NCBI GenBank assembly: GCA_964470865.1
Contig: CAYYFR010000172.1
Span: 1-12,248 of the forward strand
Source: JAEUOS01 sp964470865
Lineage (GTDB): Bacteria; Pseudomonadota; Gammaproteobacteria; Burkholderiales; JAEUOS01
DNA: 12,248 nt
Direction of reading: 5' to 3'
Numbering within the stretch: position 1 is the stretch's first letter; each line of letters begins with the position of its first letter. Below the pieces are notes generated by a model. It was not told where the DNA came from, ran no database searches, and saw nothing but the letters and a program-made list of their open reading frames with translations. The translations under genes and the position numbers were made by a program. This document shows positions 1 to 6,583 of the stretch, in pieces.

Positions 1-909
1 GGCGGTACCGCCAGCGTGCGCATAGAAGGCGTGGTCGACCGCTTTTTTCTGGAGGAGGTAGAAGCCGGCGTCTACGAAGGGGTCTACACTATCCGCAATC
101 GTGATCGTATCAGCACTTTGACGATAGTGACGGCCAACCTGCGCGTGGGCAATCGCATCGCCTCCGAGATTCTGGGAGAGTCGCTGCTGGCAGGCGTGGC
201 GTCGCCGGCGGAGCTGCGGCGCGCCAGCGACGCTGCCGCATTGGCCGCGCTGCCGCGCATCGATCGCTTCGAGGTGGGGTCGGTCGAAAGCCTCGATACC
301 GGTACCGCCCTGGTCTTTACGTTGTCCGGAAGCGCGGGTGCCAAGGCTGGTGTCAGGATCAATGGCGTGAAAGGCAAGATTGCGCTCAACGAGGTCAGCG
401 CCGGCAAGTACGAGGGCATCTACACCATCAAGAGTCGTGACCGGGTATCGGCTGCTTCGGCCGCCACCGCCAGTCTACGCGTCGGTGAGCGCGAAAGCAC
501 CGCTGTGCTTGGCAGCTCGCTCCTGGGCCCGCCCGAGAACATGCCGTCGGCACGCCGCGAGCAGGTGCCTAAACAGTGCGCCAATTGCGGCGTGGTCGAG
601 GCGATCAATGTGGTGGAAGTCAATGGCGACGGCAGCTATCTCGGCAAGATCGCCGGTGGCCTGGCCGGCGTGGTGATCGGCAGCCAGATCGGCTCCGGTC
701 GCGGCACCACCGCAGCGCAAATCGCCGGTGCGATCGGTGGTGCGGTGGCCGGCAACGAGATCGAAAAGCGGGTCAGGAAAGTGCGTCACTATGAGGTGAC
801 GGCGCGCCTGCAAGGCGGGGGCATGCAAACGGTCACGTTCGCCAACGAGCCGGCCTTGAAGATCGGCGACAAGATCAGGGTGGAAAACGGTACGCTGGTA
901 CCGGGTTGA
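1..909 (+). CDS. Glycine-zipper 2TM-domain envelope protein with repeated beta-rich units, 5' end outside window
   Basis: The reading frame is open to the first base, so the gene starts upstream; the GTG at 16 lies inside a repeat unit and is unlikely to be the true start. Two related units of about 65 residues are visible. The first is coded by about 1-200 (core VYEGVYTIRNRDR) and the second by about 340-537 (core KYEGIYTIKSRDR); both end in a LRVG...LGxSLL motif. They look like beta-rich, possibly Ig-like, modules. A CANCG pair precedes the C-terminal part. From about 637 to 775 comes a Gly-rich hairpin (GGLAGVVIGSQIG, then IAGAIGGAVAGNEIE), the glycine-zipper 2TM domain of SlyB-like outer-membrane proteins. 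A basic segment and a beta-rich tail, as in that family, end the protein. A structural envelope role is inferred. The repeat modules are not a family I can name. Confidence 0.8.
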   Translation, partial: GGTASVRIEGVVDRFFLEEVEAGVYEGVYTIRNRDRISTLTIVTANLRVGNRIASEILGESLLAGVASPAELRRASDAAALAALPRIDRFEVGSVESLDTGTALVFTLSGSAGAKAGVRINGVKGKIALNEVSAGKYEGIYTIKSRDRVSAASAATASLRVGERESTAVLGSSLLGPPENMPSARREQVPKQCANCGVVEAINVVEVNGDGSYLGKIAGGLAGVVIGSQIGSGRGTTAAQIAGAIGGAVAGNEIEKRVRKVRHYEVTARLQGGGMQTVTFANEPALKIGDKIRVENGTLVPG

Positions 910-1037
910 ACCGTGGCCGGCGGCGCAGTGCTCCCGGGCAGGCGCGCGGCGCAACGCGAGATGCATTGCTCCACAGCAGCGGCGTTCATTGCGCCCAGTG
1001 AGGGCTGTTCCAGACAAGGCGTTGAATAGCTGCTGCG

Positions 1038-1442
1038 CTAACGATCGTCGCCATGGTGCTTGGTCTTTTTCTCCTTTTTCTCTTTTTTCTCCTTTTTCTC
1101 TTTTTTCAATTTGACGCTGCGGTAGCCGGGATCCGGCTCCCAGCGGCCGGGATGGCGGAAATAGACCCGCTCGCGCTGCTCCCAGTAATCCGGCGCCCAG
1201 CGATAGCCTATGCGCTCGAGAATCACGCGACCACGCACCCAGACATGACGTTCTCCAGCCCAGGCCCAATATCCCGGCGCCCAGGCGTAGCCCGGGGCCA
1301 GCATCGGCACGACTTCAAATTGCGGGGCAGGTGGCCCGATGCTGATGTTGATATTGATTTGAGCCAAAGCCGGCGCCGTGATGGCGCCAGCGGCAATCAG
1401 CAACGACAGCAAGCTTGTGCGGATGGTCTTACGGGTTTGCAT
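1038..1442 (-). CDS. YXWGXW-repeat secreted protein with Lys/Glu-rich tail
   Basis: This 134-residue protein starts with a clear Sec signal peptide (basic MQTRKTIR, hydrophobic core, ALA-Q cleavage near residue 27). Next come IN(I/V)-type beta residues and Pro/Trp/Tyr-rich motifs: APGYAWAPGYWAW, RYWAPDYW-like and HPGRWEPDPGY. These are the signature of the YXWGXW (WXXGXW) repeat family of small exported proteins, common in proteobacteria and of unknown function. The last about 22 residues are almost only Lys and Glu in a KKE pattern, ending KHHGDDR. That tail is coded by two perfect 18-bp repeats at 1071-1106. A charged tail could bind polyanions or the cell surface, but this is inference. 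The ribosome site is weak (CAGG upstream of the ATG at 1442). It follows the exported protein gene at 1576-1977 on the same strand. Confidence 0.85.
   Translation of the reverse strand: MQTRKTIRTSLLSLLIAAGAITAPALAQININISIGPPAPQFEVVPMLAPGYAWAPGYWAWAGERHVWVRGRVILERIGYRWAPDYWEQRERVYFRHPGRWEPDPGYRSVKLKKEKKEKKEKKEKKTKHHGDDR
1071..1106. repeat. Two perfect 18-bp T-rich tandem units inside a gene
   Basis: The unit ctcctttttctctttttt occurs twice without mismatch (1071-1088 and 1089-1106). On the - strand it codes the KKEKKE tail of the YXWGXW protein. Because 18 is a multiple of 3, a gain or loss of units keeps the frame, while slippage in the 5-6 base homopolymers would break it. Confidence 0.9.
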
Positions 1443-1545
1443 GGCAGTGGCCTGGTCGAATCGATGCGGTCATCGTCGCTCTGCACCGGCGTGGAGTCGG
1501 TACGCTGCCACACAATGCGCGCCCGGATCTTCGAGCTGCCCGTCA

Positions 1546-1571
1546 GAGAGCGCGCGGTGCGCGGCGCTCTC
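1546..1571 (-). terminator. GC-rich hairpin after the exported Cys-protein gene
   Basis: The arms gagagcgc (1546-1553) and gcgctctc (1564-1571) are perfect complements around a 10-base loop, and lie 5 bases past the - strand stop codon at 1576. There is no T-run after the stem on the - strand, so this is a candidate for an attenuating or RNA-stabilising hairpin more than a classic intrinsic terminator. Confidence 0.35.
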
Positions 1572-1575
1572 GCGC

Positions 1576-1977
1576 CTACTTTGCCGGAACAACCGTCGTA
1601 GTGACGGTTTCGCGGAATATTCCGCCGCCGGCGGCACTGCCTGAAACGCTGCCGACGCCCCGCATGCGTGATTCGCAATCCCGTTGGTCGTCGCCCTTGA
1701 GAGCGGCGCAACGTTGTGAAGCGTTGCCTTGATACTGCCCCGGCGCATCGTTCAATGCACCGCTTCTGGCGGCGGCCAGCGCGCGCCGCGCCTCAATACG
1801 ACAGGTCGCCCGGTCCTGGTTCGATTGGCCGCTTTCGCATACCGCCATTTCCTGCCGATAACGCGCCTGGGCTTCGGCGGCGGCGCCTGCCGGTGCTGCC
1901 TGCAGAGCACTACAGCCAAGAATGGTGCCGAGCGCTGCGACGAAGAATTTGCTAGCGGACAAACTGATCTCAGTCAT
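1576..1977 (-). CDS. Exported Cys-containing protein of unknown function
   Basis: I do not recognise a named family. The 133-residue product has a signal sequence (SKFFVAALGTILGCSALQA), cleaved either as a lipoprotein at Cys22 (LGC, a weak lipobox) or by signal peptidase I after LQA. The mature part holds four Cys in two spaced pairs, C47/C59 and C90/C101, within charged helical stretches (RYRQEMAVCESGQ and SQRCAALKGDDQRDC), consistent with two disulfides in the periplasm. The tail after about residue 106 is Gly/Ser-rich and then TVTTTVVP, probably disordered. An AAAGGA ribosome site lies 7 bases before the ATG at 1977, which supports this start. Similar unnamed small proteins occur in betaproteobacteria as far as I recall. 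Its position between envelope genes fits a periplasmic role. Confidence 0.75.
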   Translation of the reverse strand: MTEISLSASKFFVAALGTILGCSALQAAPAGAAAEAQARYRQEMAVCESGQSNQDRATCRIEARRALAAARSGALNDAPGQYQGNASQRCAALKGDDQRDCESRMRGVGSVSGSAAGGGIFRETVTTTVVPAK

Positions 1978-2157
1978 GATGAAATCCTTTGAGCGAAGCG
2001 GGCGTCGGTGCGCCGGGTCGCCGGTGATGGTGGTAAGCGCTCGTCGCGTGCACGCTGTAGTGCGCGGCGCGAGGGGGCCGCCGAGTCGCGCGGCCCGGAC
2101 AACACGGCGGCCTTGGGCCGGCGGTGTTGCGGGTGCATTTACTTGCGGGCGTTGCCT

Positions 2158-2526
2158 TCAACGCACGAAGCGACTGATGACAAACCCCGCCACTAGCGCG
2201 AAGCTGAGCGACTTCCATGGATGCGCGCCGACGTAGTGGGCCGCGTCGCCCGCGATCTTCTGCTGGGTGGCTTTGAGCGAGTCGCCCTGGTGGCTCATCC
2301 AGTCGGCGGTGGGCGCGGCTACCGCAGCGGCCTTGTCGACCGCCTGGTGGGCCAGTTGGGCGGCGCGATCAATCGCTGGTTTGACGTTGCCGGCCGCGTC
2401 ATCGGCAGCACTGGCGGCGCGGTTGACTGCGCCGTGCAGGCCGGCGGCGGCGCGATTGATCGCGCCATCGTTGCCGCCGCTGCTGGTGGTGGGAAAAGTG
2501 TTGCTGCTGGGAGTGACGGGTTCCAT
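2158..2526 (-). CDS. ElaB/YqjD/DUF883-like membrane-anchored protein
   Basis: This 122-residue protein has no signal peptide. After a Ser/Thr/Asn-rich start comes a long Ala-rich amphipathic helix region (residues about 22-95, with repeated NRAA, DRAA and DKAA patterns). The C-terminal anchor is YVGAHPWKSLSFALVAGFVISRFVR-like; the AHPWKS motif before a single membrane helix ending in basic residues is the hallmark of the ElaB/YqjD/DUF883 family. In E. coli, YqjD and ElaB are tail-anchored inner-membrane proteins that bind ribosomes in stationary phase. Whether this distant member does so is unknown. An AAGGA site 7 bases before the ATG at 2526 supports the start. It lies between the OmpA gene and the exported Cys-protein gene on the same strand. 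Confidence 0.85.
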   Translation of the reverse strand: MEPVTPSSNTFPTTSSGGNDGAINRAAAGLHGAVNRAASAADDAAGNVKPAIDRAAQLAHQAVDKAAAVAAPTADWMSHQGDSLKATQQKIAGDAAHYVGAHPWKSLSFALVAGFVISRFVR

Positions 2527-2643
2527 GGCTTGTTCCTTGTGAGTAGTGAACTATGAAGCGCCGCAGGCACGGGAATGTGACCGAGCGGGGTTGGCAAGAG
2601 GCGCCGGGCGGACCAGATGCCGCCAAGCGCCGCGAAACGGTGT

Positions 2644-3345
2644 TTATCTGGCTCGCGTGCCTACCACTTCGATCTCGACACGCCGGTTGCGCGCCCGGCC
2701 TTCGCTGGCCAGGTTGTCGGCGATGGGGGCGGTTTCCCCCTTGCCGCCGGCCTGGATACGGCCAGCGTCGATGCCCTTGCCCACCAGGTAGGCCTTGACC
2801 GCTTCGGCGCGGCGGATCGACAGTTTCTGGTTGTATGCGTTGCTGCCGATGGCGTCGGTATGACCGACGGCGATGACCAGATCGAGGTTGATGCCCTTGA
2901 TGGAGTTGACCAGATCGTCGAGCTTGGCGCGCGCTTCGGGCTTGAGCACCGATTTGTCGAAATCGAAGAAGGCATCCATCGAGAAGGTGGTTTTTTGGGC
3001 CACTGCAGTTGGTGCGGGTGCCGGGGGCGGCGGTTTTGGGGTTGCCGCCGGTGGTGCCGGTGGCGCTGCCGCCGCTACCGGAATCGCCGCCGGCGGTGGA
3101 TTGCAGATGTTGCGGCCGACGATAGCTTCGTCGCACTCGCAGTTGGCCATTTGAGGCGTCCAGTATCCGGTGCGCCAGCACAGGTTGCCGATGCGCGGAT
3201 CGCCGAAGTTCGAGTTGCGCACGATCACCCCGCGTGCATCCTGCACGTAGCCGTCCTTGCTGTTTTGCGCGTGTAGCCCGGGTGCCAATGCCAAGGCCAG
3301 GCTGGTCATCACGAGGCCGCGTGTGAATCTGTTTTTGGTTTTCAT
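2644..3345 (-). CDS. OmpA-family outer-membrane/peptidoglycan-binding protein
   Basis: The 233-residue product has a signal peptide (MKTKNRFTRG start, cleavage after LHA at residue 26). A Cys-containing N-terminal segment follows (C56, C69, C71, C81; LCWRTGYWTPQ, CECDEAIVG). A Pro/Ala linker spans about 83-115, and the OmpA C-terminal domain about 120-228. In that domain the peptidoglycan-binding residues are seen: GHTD with Asp163, and LSIRRAEAV with the Arg near 177. The ending RARNRRVEIEV is also canonical. The domain binds diaminopimelate in peptidoglycan and tethers the outer membrane. A full 8-strand OmpA barrel is not present; the short Trp/Cys N-terminal part is typical of betaproteobacterial OmpA proteins. 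The upstream Shine-Dalgarno sequence is weak (GAGAG). It is divergent from the collagen-like lipoprotein gene. Confidence 0.93.
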   Translation of the reverse strand: MKTKNRFTRGLVMTSLALALAPGLHAQNSKDGYVQDARGVIVRNSNFGDPRIGNLCWRTGYWTPQMANCECDEAIVGRNICNPPPAAIPVAAAAPPAPPAATPKPPPPAPAPTAVAQKTTFSMDAFFDFDKSVLKPEARAKLDDLVNSIKGINLDLVIAVGHTDAIGSNAYNQKLSIRRAEAVKAYLVGKGIDAGRIQAGGKGETAPIADNLASEGRARNRRVEIEVVGTRAR

Positions 3346-3723
3346 GGTCTGCTCTCTTTGATATGGCTGATCGGCACTGCAGTTCAGGCGTCTGCGCGCA
3401 TCGACTGCGAGAAACTGCCGCCGCGTTTATTGCGGTGAAAGTCCTTGCCGCGAACGCATGGTTGCATCGGCTCATCGCTAGGTCTGTTCGGCAGCGCACG
3501 CAAGCGGCGGTCCGGCCGCGCCTTGCCGTGTCGCAGCCGGGGCTGCGCAGGCACACGCGGGCGCTGTCGCTTGAGGGCTTGGGCACCCATCCGACTTTGT
3601 GGTCGTATGTTGGTCAGCGAACAGAAGATCGTGCCGGTAGGGCCTATCGTTCACGTGCCACCGCCTGATACGGAAAAGCGTCCCGCTTGTACGGTCAGGT
3701 ACCAAACACCAAAAGGATTCCAA
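3346..3723. other. Divergent intergenic region
   Basis: This stretch of 378 bases separates the - strand OmpA gene from the + strand collagen-like lipoprotein. Open frames here have no family features and no good ribosome site. It must hold the promoters of both neighbours, but I cannot pick a convincing -35/-10 pair by eye. The last 15 bases contain the AAAAGGA ribosome site of the downstream gene. Confidence 0.5.
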
Positions 3724-4038
3724 ATGAACACGTCATTATTGTTGTCAGCTGTACTCGTGTCTCTGGCATTGAGTGCATGCGATCGCCCGACCGTGGTTAC
3801 AACGCCGTCGGTGGTGACGGTGCCGACGCCGGTTCCCGGACCGGCCGGTGCGACGGGCGCGACCGGTTCGACCGGTTCGACCGGTTCGACCGGCGGCACT
3901 GGTGCAACCGGTGCCGCAGGCGACACGGGCAGCACGGGCGCCACCGGTTCAACCGGCGATACCGGCGCCACCGGACAGCGCGGCAAGACCGGCGGCGACA
4001 CTGTAATCATCGTTCCGCCGGCAGCGCCGGCGCGCTAG
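3724..4038 (+). CDS. Collagen-like (Gly-X-Thr) small lipoprotein
   Basis: The 104-residue product starts with a lipoprotein signal (MNTSLLLSAVLVSLALSAC, lipobox LSAC, lipidated Cys19). After a Val/Thr/Pro stalk comes an unbroken run of 18 Gly-X-Y triplets (about residues 39-92), mainly GAT, GST and GDT, then GQRGKT. A short tail with VIIVPP follows. Gly-X-Y repeats form collagen triple helices in bacterial surface proteins; Thr in the Y place replaces hydroxyproline in some bacterial collagens. I infer a short membrane-tethered trimeric stalk without a visible binding head. An AAAAGGA site 7 bases before the ATG at 3724 fixes the start; a longer open frame upstream lacks such a site. A role in adhesion or spacing is a guess. 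Confidence 0.85.
   Translation: MNTSLLLSAVLVSLALSACDRPTVVTTPSVVTVPTPVPGPAGATGATGSTGSTGSTGGTGATGAAGDTGSTGATGSTGDTGATGQRGKTGGDTVIIVPPAAPAR
3861..3893 (+). repeat. 9-bp direct repeats in collagen-like gene
   Basis: The unit gaccggttc (reading Thr-Gly-Ser) repeats head to tail about three and a half times in the Gly-X-Thr part of the lipoprotein gene. Units are multiples of three, so copy-number change would only lengthen or shorten the triple helix. Confidence 0.8.
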
Positions 4039-4063
4039 CAGGGGCGCGGCGACCGCGGGGCCA

Positions 4064-4086
4064 GGAGCGCTTGTCAGGACCGCTCC
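4064..4086 (+). terminator. Weak hairpin after collagen-like gene
   Basis: The arms ggagcg (4064-4069) and cgctcc (4081-4086) enclose an 11-base loop, 25 bases past the lipoprotein stop codon. No T-run follows, so the terminator role is doubtful. Confidence 0.25.
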
Positions 4087-4162
4087 GGTTCCGCGCTGGA
4101 CACGCCGGCGACGCGCGCGCTGCTGCTTGCACATCTGTTTGCACGCGCGGCGGAGGGTTGGA

Positions 4163-5070
4163 ATGAATGCCGGCCAAACCTGGCTGTTGGTGAAGACGGC
4201 GTTCAATGCGTGGAACGACGACTACGCCCAAAGCATGGGTGCGGCGCTGGCCTATTACACGGTGTTCTCGATCACGCAGTGCTTTTGATCGTGATATCGA
4301 TCGCGGGCCTGGCATTCGTCCAGGACGCGGCGCGCGTCGAAATCGCCGGGCAGTTGACAGATCTGCTGGGCCCGCACGGCGCATTTGCGGTGCAGGCCCT
4401 GCTTGACGGCGTCAAGCAGCCGGTACAGGAAGTCGGCGCGACCTGGTCGGCACCGTTGTGCTGCTGCTGGGGCGCCACCAGCGTATTCGGTGAATTGCAG
4501 ACCTCGCTGGGTCGCATCTGGCGCGCGCCGGGCCGCGCGACATAGCTTGGTCTATGGGGGCTGATCCGTTCGCGCTTGCTGTCGTTCGGCATGATTATGG
4601 GCATTGGATTCATCCTGATGGTGTCGCCGGTATTCAGCACGGCCCCGTCGGCGGCGGAGAAATGGTGGACCCCGGCATTCGGTGACATGGCGTTGCTTTC
4701 CGCGCTAATCAACTTGGGGTTCGGTTTCATGCTGACCACCGGGATGTTTGGCCTGATCTACAAGATCATGCCGCGCGTGCATGTGAGTTGGGATGAAGTG
4801 TGGCTCGGTGCAGCCATCACGCCATTGCAGTTCACCGTCGGCAAGAGCGCGATCGGCATCTACATCGGCCGCAGCGGCGTGCCCAGTGGCTTCGGCGCGG
4901 CCGGCTCGCTGGTGGCTCTCCTGGTGTGGGTTTACTACTCTGCGCAGATCTTCCTGATGAGGGCCGAGTTCACCTGGGCTTACTCGCATGTGTTTGGCTG
5001 GCGCAGAAATGCGGCGACGCTGCGCGCGCTGATAAGTGCGCTTCGGGAAAGTGTGGAGCGCGCGGCATGA
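4163..5070 (+). pseudogene. YihY/BrkB-family membrane protein, disrupted
   Basis: The stretch codes a nearly full-length (about 300-codon) YihY/virulence factor BrkB family inner-membrane protein, but not in one frame. It opens at ATG 4163 with the typical start (FNAWNDDYAQSMGAALAYYTVFSI). A one-base loss near 4277-4279 sends this frame to a TGA at 4286; the family sequence resumes as LLIVISIAGL in the next frame. Near 4441-4443 a C seems lost and near 4470-4472 a G gained, so the helix LVGTVVLLLG is read out of frame as a Cys-rich stretch before GATSVFGELQ resumes. A TAG at 4543-4545 then interrupts the frame. From there to 5070 it is clean, with LIYKIMPRV, IGRSGVPSGFGAAGSLV and WVYYSAQIFL. 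Indels in homopolymers could be sequencing errors; the stop is a substitution. Decay seems more likely. Confidence 0.85.
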
Positions 5071-5193
5071 CGCAGGGGCGTGGGGCCGGCATGCGTTCGG
5101 GAGATTTGGTTCGCTGGCGTACAGAGTTCGCGTCACCGATCGCTTAACTTCTCCTCTGTGCAACACGGGTTGCGGCTGAATCTTGGAGGGGTT

Positions 5194-5385
5194 GTGAAGC
5201 AGGCGTTTGTGTATCTGATGCTGGTGATGTTGAACGGATTGGCCGCTTGCGACCATGTGCCTGTAAGCCCGGACGATCTGCGCTTGCTCGCACCGCCGCC
5301 CGGACCGCCTGGTTCAACCGCCGGTGGCGGCCGACGCGCCCAGGGGCCTGCCGATTTGCTCCTGTCACAACCGCGGCAGGCATGA
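5194..5385 (+). CDS. Small putative lipoprotein (63 aa)
   Basis: I chose the GTG at 5194 because a GGAGG ribosome site stands just upstream (5185-5189) and because the product then begins with a compact lipoprotein signal: MKQAFVYLMLVMLNGLAAC, lipobox LAAC, Cys19. The mature peptide is only about 45 residues, with Pro-rich and Gly-rich parts (APPPGPPGSTAGGG) and no domain I recognise. Its stop codon overlaps the ATG of the next, broken, gene as ATGA (5382-5385), so the two were probably one transcription unit. The function is unknown. Confidence 0.6.
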   Translation: MKQAFVYLMLVMLNGLAACDHVPVSPDDLRLLAPPPGPPGSTAGGGRRAQGPADLLLSQPRQA

Positions 5386-5745
5386 AAAACCGCCGCACGG
5401 TGGCAGTGCTGCTGTAGCGACAGGCGCTTGCCTTCCTTCATCGCGCTACGCGATGCCACGCTATGACATGCGCGTGGTCCATGACGTGAATGCTCAGGCA
5501 CTGCACCGCTGGCGGAAAAACGCTACTTTCCACCTGTTGTGTCCAAGGGCTGCGACCGCGTGCGTGCCGTTGGCAGCACGGCAGGCGACCCCTTAAGCCT
5601 GATCTATCGCAGGCAGATGGCGGCGACCGGCAACGCCCGGAAAGCGGTGCATCTGACCCAAGCCTGTTTCGTACCCGATCCGCAGCTGCCAAAGGCCCTG
5701 ACTGACGCGGCGCGTCGTGCTGTGCAAGGCTGCCGCGTCAAGTAA
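5382..5745 (+). pseudogene. Exported Cys-containing protein, disrupted by two frameshifts
   Basis: The ATG at 5382 overlaps the previous stop (ATGA). The start MKNRRTVAVLL is a signal-peptide beginning but runs into TAG at 5415. If one G is restored there, the reading passes into another frame as VATGACLPSSRYAMPRYD, completing a 17-residue signal ending in a lipobox-like Cys. That frame continues to HRW near 5513. Restoring one G (tgg-gcg) moves it to the third frame, EKRYFPPVVSKGCDRV, which stays open to TAA at 5743-5745. The restored protein would be about 121 residues with Cys in KGCDRV, QACFVPD and QGCRVK, probably periplasmic. I do not know the family. Both lesions are losses of one G from a GG/GGG run. 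A shorter live gene from GTG 5539 is possible but has no ribosome site. Confidence 0.6.
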
Positions 5746-5908
5746 GTGCGCTGCCGCACAGACCGGCGCGGGCGGCTCTTGCATCTTCCTGATTTGATTC
5801 AAGGCTACGCATCGAGAGCCCGCGATCCAGGGATTTACGCGTTTTGCCAGCCGTTGCGAGCTCTTCAGACCTTTCACGGATTATTTCAATTTCTGCCGGG
5901 AGAAACAG

Positions 5909-6085
5909 ATGAACAAGGATCAGGCCAAGGGGCGTATCAAGGAAGCCCGCGGCAAAATCAAGGAAGTGGCCGGACGCGCGGTAGGGGACTTGAATCTGGA
6001 GCAGAAGGGCAAGCAGGAAAAGGCGGCGGGCAAGGCCCAGGCCGGATTTGGCGATTTCAAGAACGCCTTGAAGAAGCGTGCCTGA
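5909..6085 (+). CDS. CsbD-family stress-response protein (58 aa)
   Basis: The product MNKDQAKGRIKEARGKIKE... is a textbook short CsbD-like protein: highly charged, Lys/Gly/Ala-rich, no hydrophobic segment. The family signature is the repeated G-x-(I/A)-K-E-x-x-G-K pattern (GRIKEARGKIKEVAGRAVGD), followed by QKGKQEKAAGKAQAG. CsbD proteins are small cytosolic proteins induced by general stress (sigma-B in Bacillus subtilis; a similar role is presumed in proteobacteria). Their molecular action is unknown. The start at 5909 is supported by a GGGAG ribosome site 6 bases upstream. It is the first of two CsbD genes in the window; the other is at 8147. Confidence 0.92.
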   Translation: MNKDQAKGRIKEARGKIKEVAGRAVGDLNLEQKGKQEKAAGKAQAGFGDFKNALKKRA

Positions 6086-6116
6086 GGGCACACGAAGGCC
6101 GGCGTCGCGATCCGTG

Positions 6117-6144
6117 AAGGAGGTGCCTCATGGCGGATAAATGA
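6117..6144 (+). other. Very strong ribosome site followed by a 4-codon reading frame
   Basis: AAGGAGGTG (6117-6125) is a full match to the anti-Shine-Dalgarno and sits 4 bases before ATG at 6130, but the frame is only Met-Ala-Asp-Lys and then TGA (6142-6144). It may be a remnant of a lost gene, a leader mini-ORF before the PA2779-like gene, or chance. Confidence 0.35.
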
Positions 6145-6160
6145 TCGGCGGTCGTGGTTT

Positions 6161-6189
6161 TTGCCAGTTGAAGTGTTTTGAGGTTTACA
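6161..6189 (+). promoter_or_regulatory. Possible sigma-70-type promoter of the PA2779/PA2778 pair
   Basis: TTGCCA (6161-6166; five of six consensus bases) and TTTACA (6184-6189; three of six) are 17 bases apart in an AT-richer stretch, 35 bases before the ATG at 6224. The -10 match is poor, so this is only a candidate. Confidence 0.25.
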
Positions 6190-6223
6190 TCGATTCTCAT
6201 TTCTTTTATCACCGGAGACTCTC

Positions 6224-6583
6224 ATGAAATTCCCAGGAATCAAGATGATTTGCCGTTTTTTGATCGCCTCGTTGATGCTGTTTCAATTTCCCGGGGCACA
6301 TGCCGGCATGGTCGGGGCCGATCAGGTGCTGGCTGTGAGCAGCGCCGAGGGCCACCGCGGCGTGGTGTTGAATGCGCTCACGCGGGCGGAGGTGTCGGGT
6401 CAACTGCAGGCACTTGGCGTGGACGTTCGCCTGGCGCGCGAACGGGTGGCGGCGATGACCAATGAAGAAGTGCGCACCCTCGCCGGCAATGTGAACGCGA
6501 TGCCGGCCGGTGCGCTGGAAAGCGGTTGGGGCTGGGCCTTGCTGATCATCATTGGTCTGGTGGTCTATTTCAACTGGAAATGA
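6224..6583 (+). CDS. PA2779-family small membrane protein
   Basis: The 119-residue product has a signal peptide ending GAHA (cleavage near residue 28), then a short helical domain with VSSAEGHRGVVLNALTRAEV, LQALGVD, and ARERVAAMTNEEVRTLA. One C-terminal membrane helix (ALLIIIGLVVYFNWK) is placed at about 104-119. This arrangement, including the MTNEEV motif and the closing hydrophobic helix, is that of the PA2779 family (DUF6627), proteins nearly always found beside a PA2778-type C39 peptidase. The role is not established; the pairing suggests a substrate, partner or anchor for that peptidase. The ribosome site ccGGAGa lies 7 bases before the ATG. The stop overlaps the next start as ATGA (6580-6583). 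Confidence 0.88.
   Translation: MKFPGIKMICRFLIASLMLFQFPGAHAGMVGADQVLAVSSAEGHRGVVLNALTRAEVSGQLQALGVDVRLARERVAAMTNEEVRTLAGNVNAMPAGALESGWGWALLIIIGLVVYFNWK

Noticed and set aside
16..18. GTG at 16 as start of the first gene
   Set aside because: The codons before it are in frame and continue the repeat module (GTAS before VRIEG), matching AKAG before VRING in the second copy, so the gene starts outside the window.
475..1269. - strand open frame of 264 codons
   Set aside because: It overlaps the glycine-zipper gene and reads the YXWGXW gene's tail in a shifted frame (EKREKGEK); no start signal or domain.
2399..3586. Long - strand open frame of 395 codons through the OmpA gene
   Set aside because: It runs in another frame over the OmpA and ElaB-like genes, whose products have signal peptides and recognised domains; it is Arg/Gln/Pro-rich, as expected for a shifted frame in GC-rich DNA.
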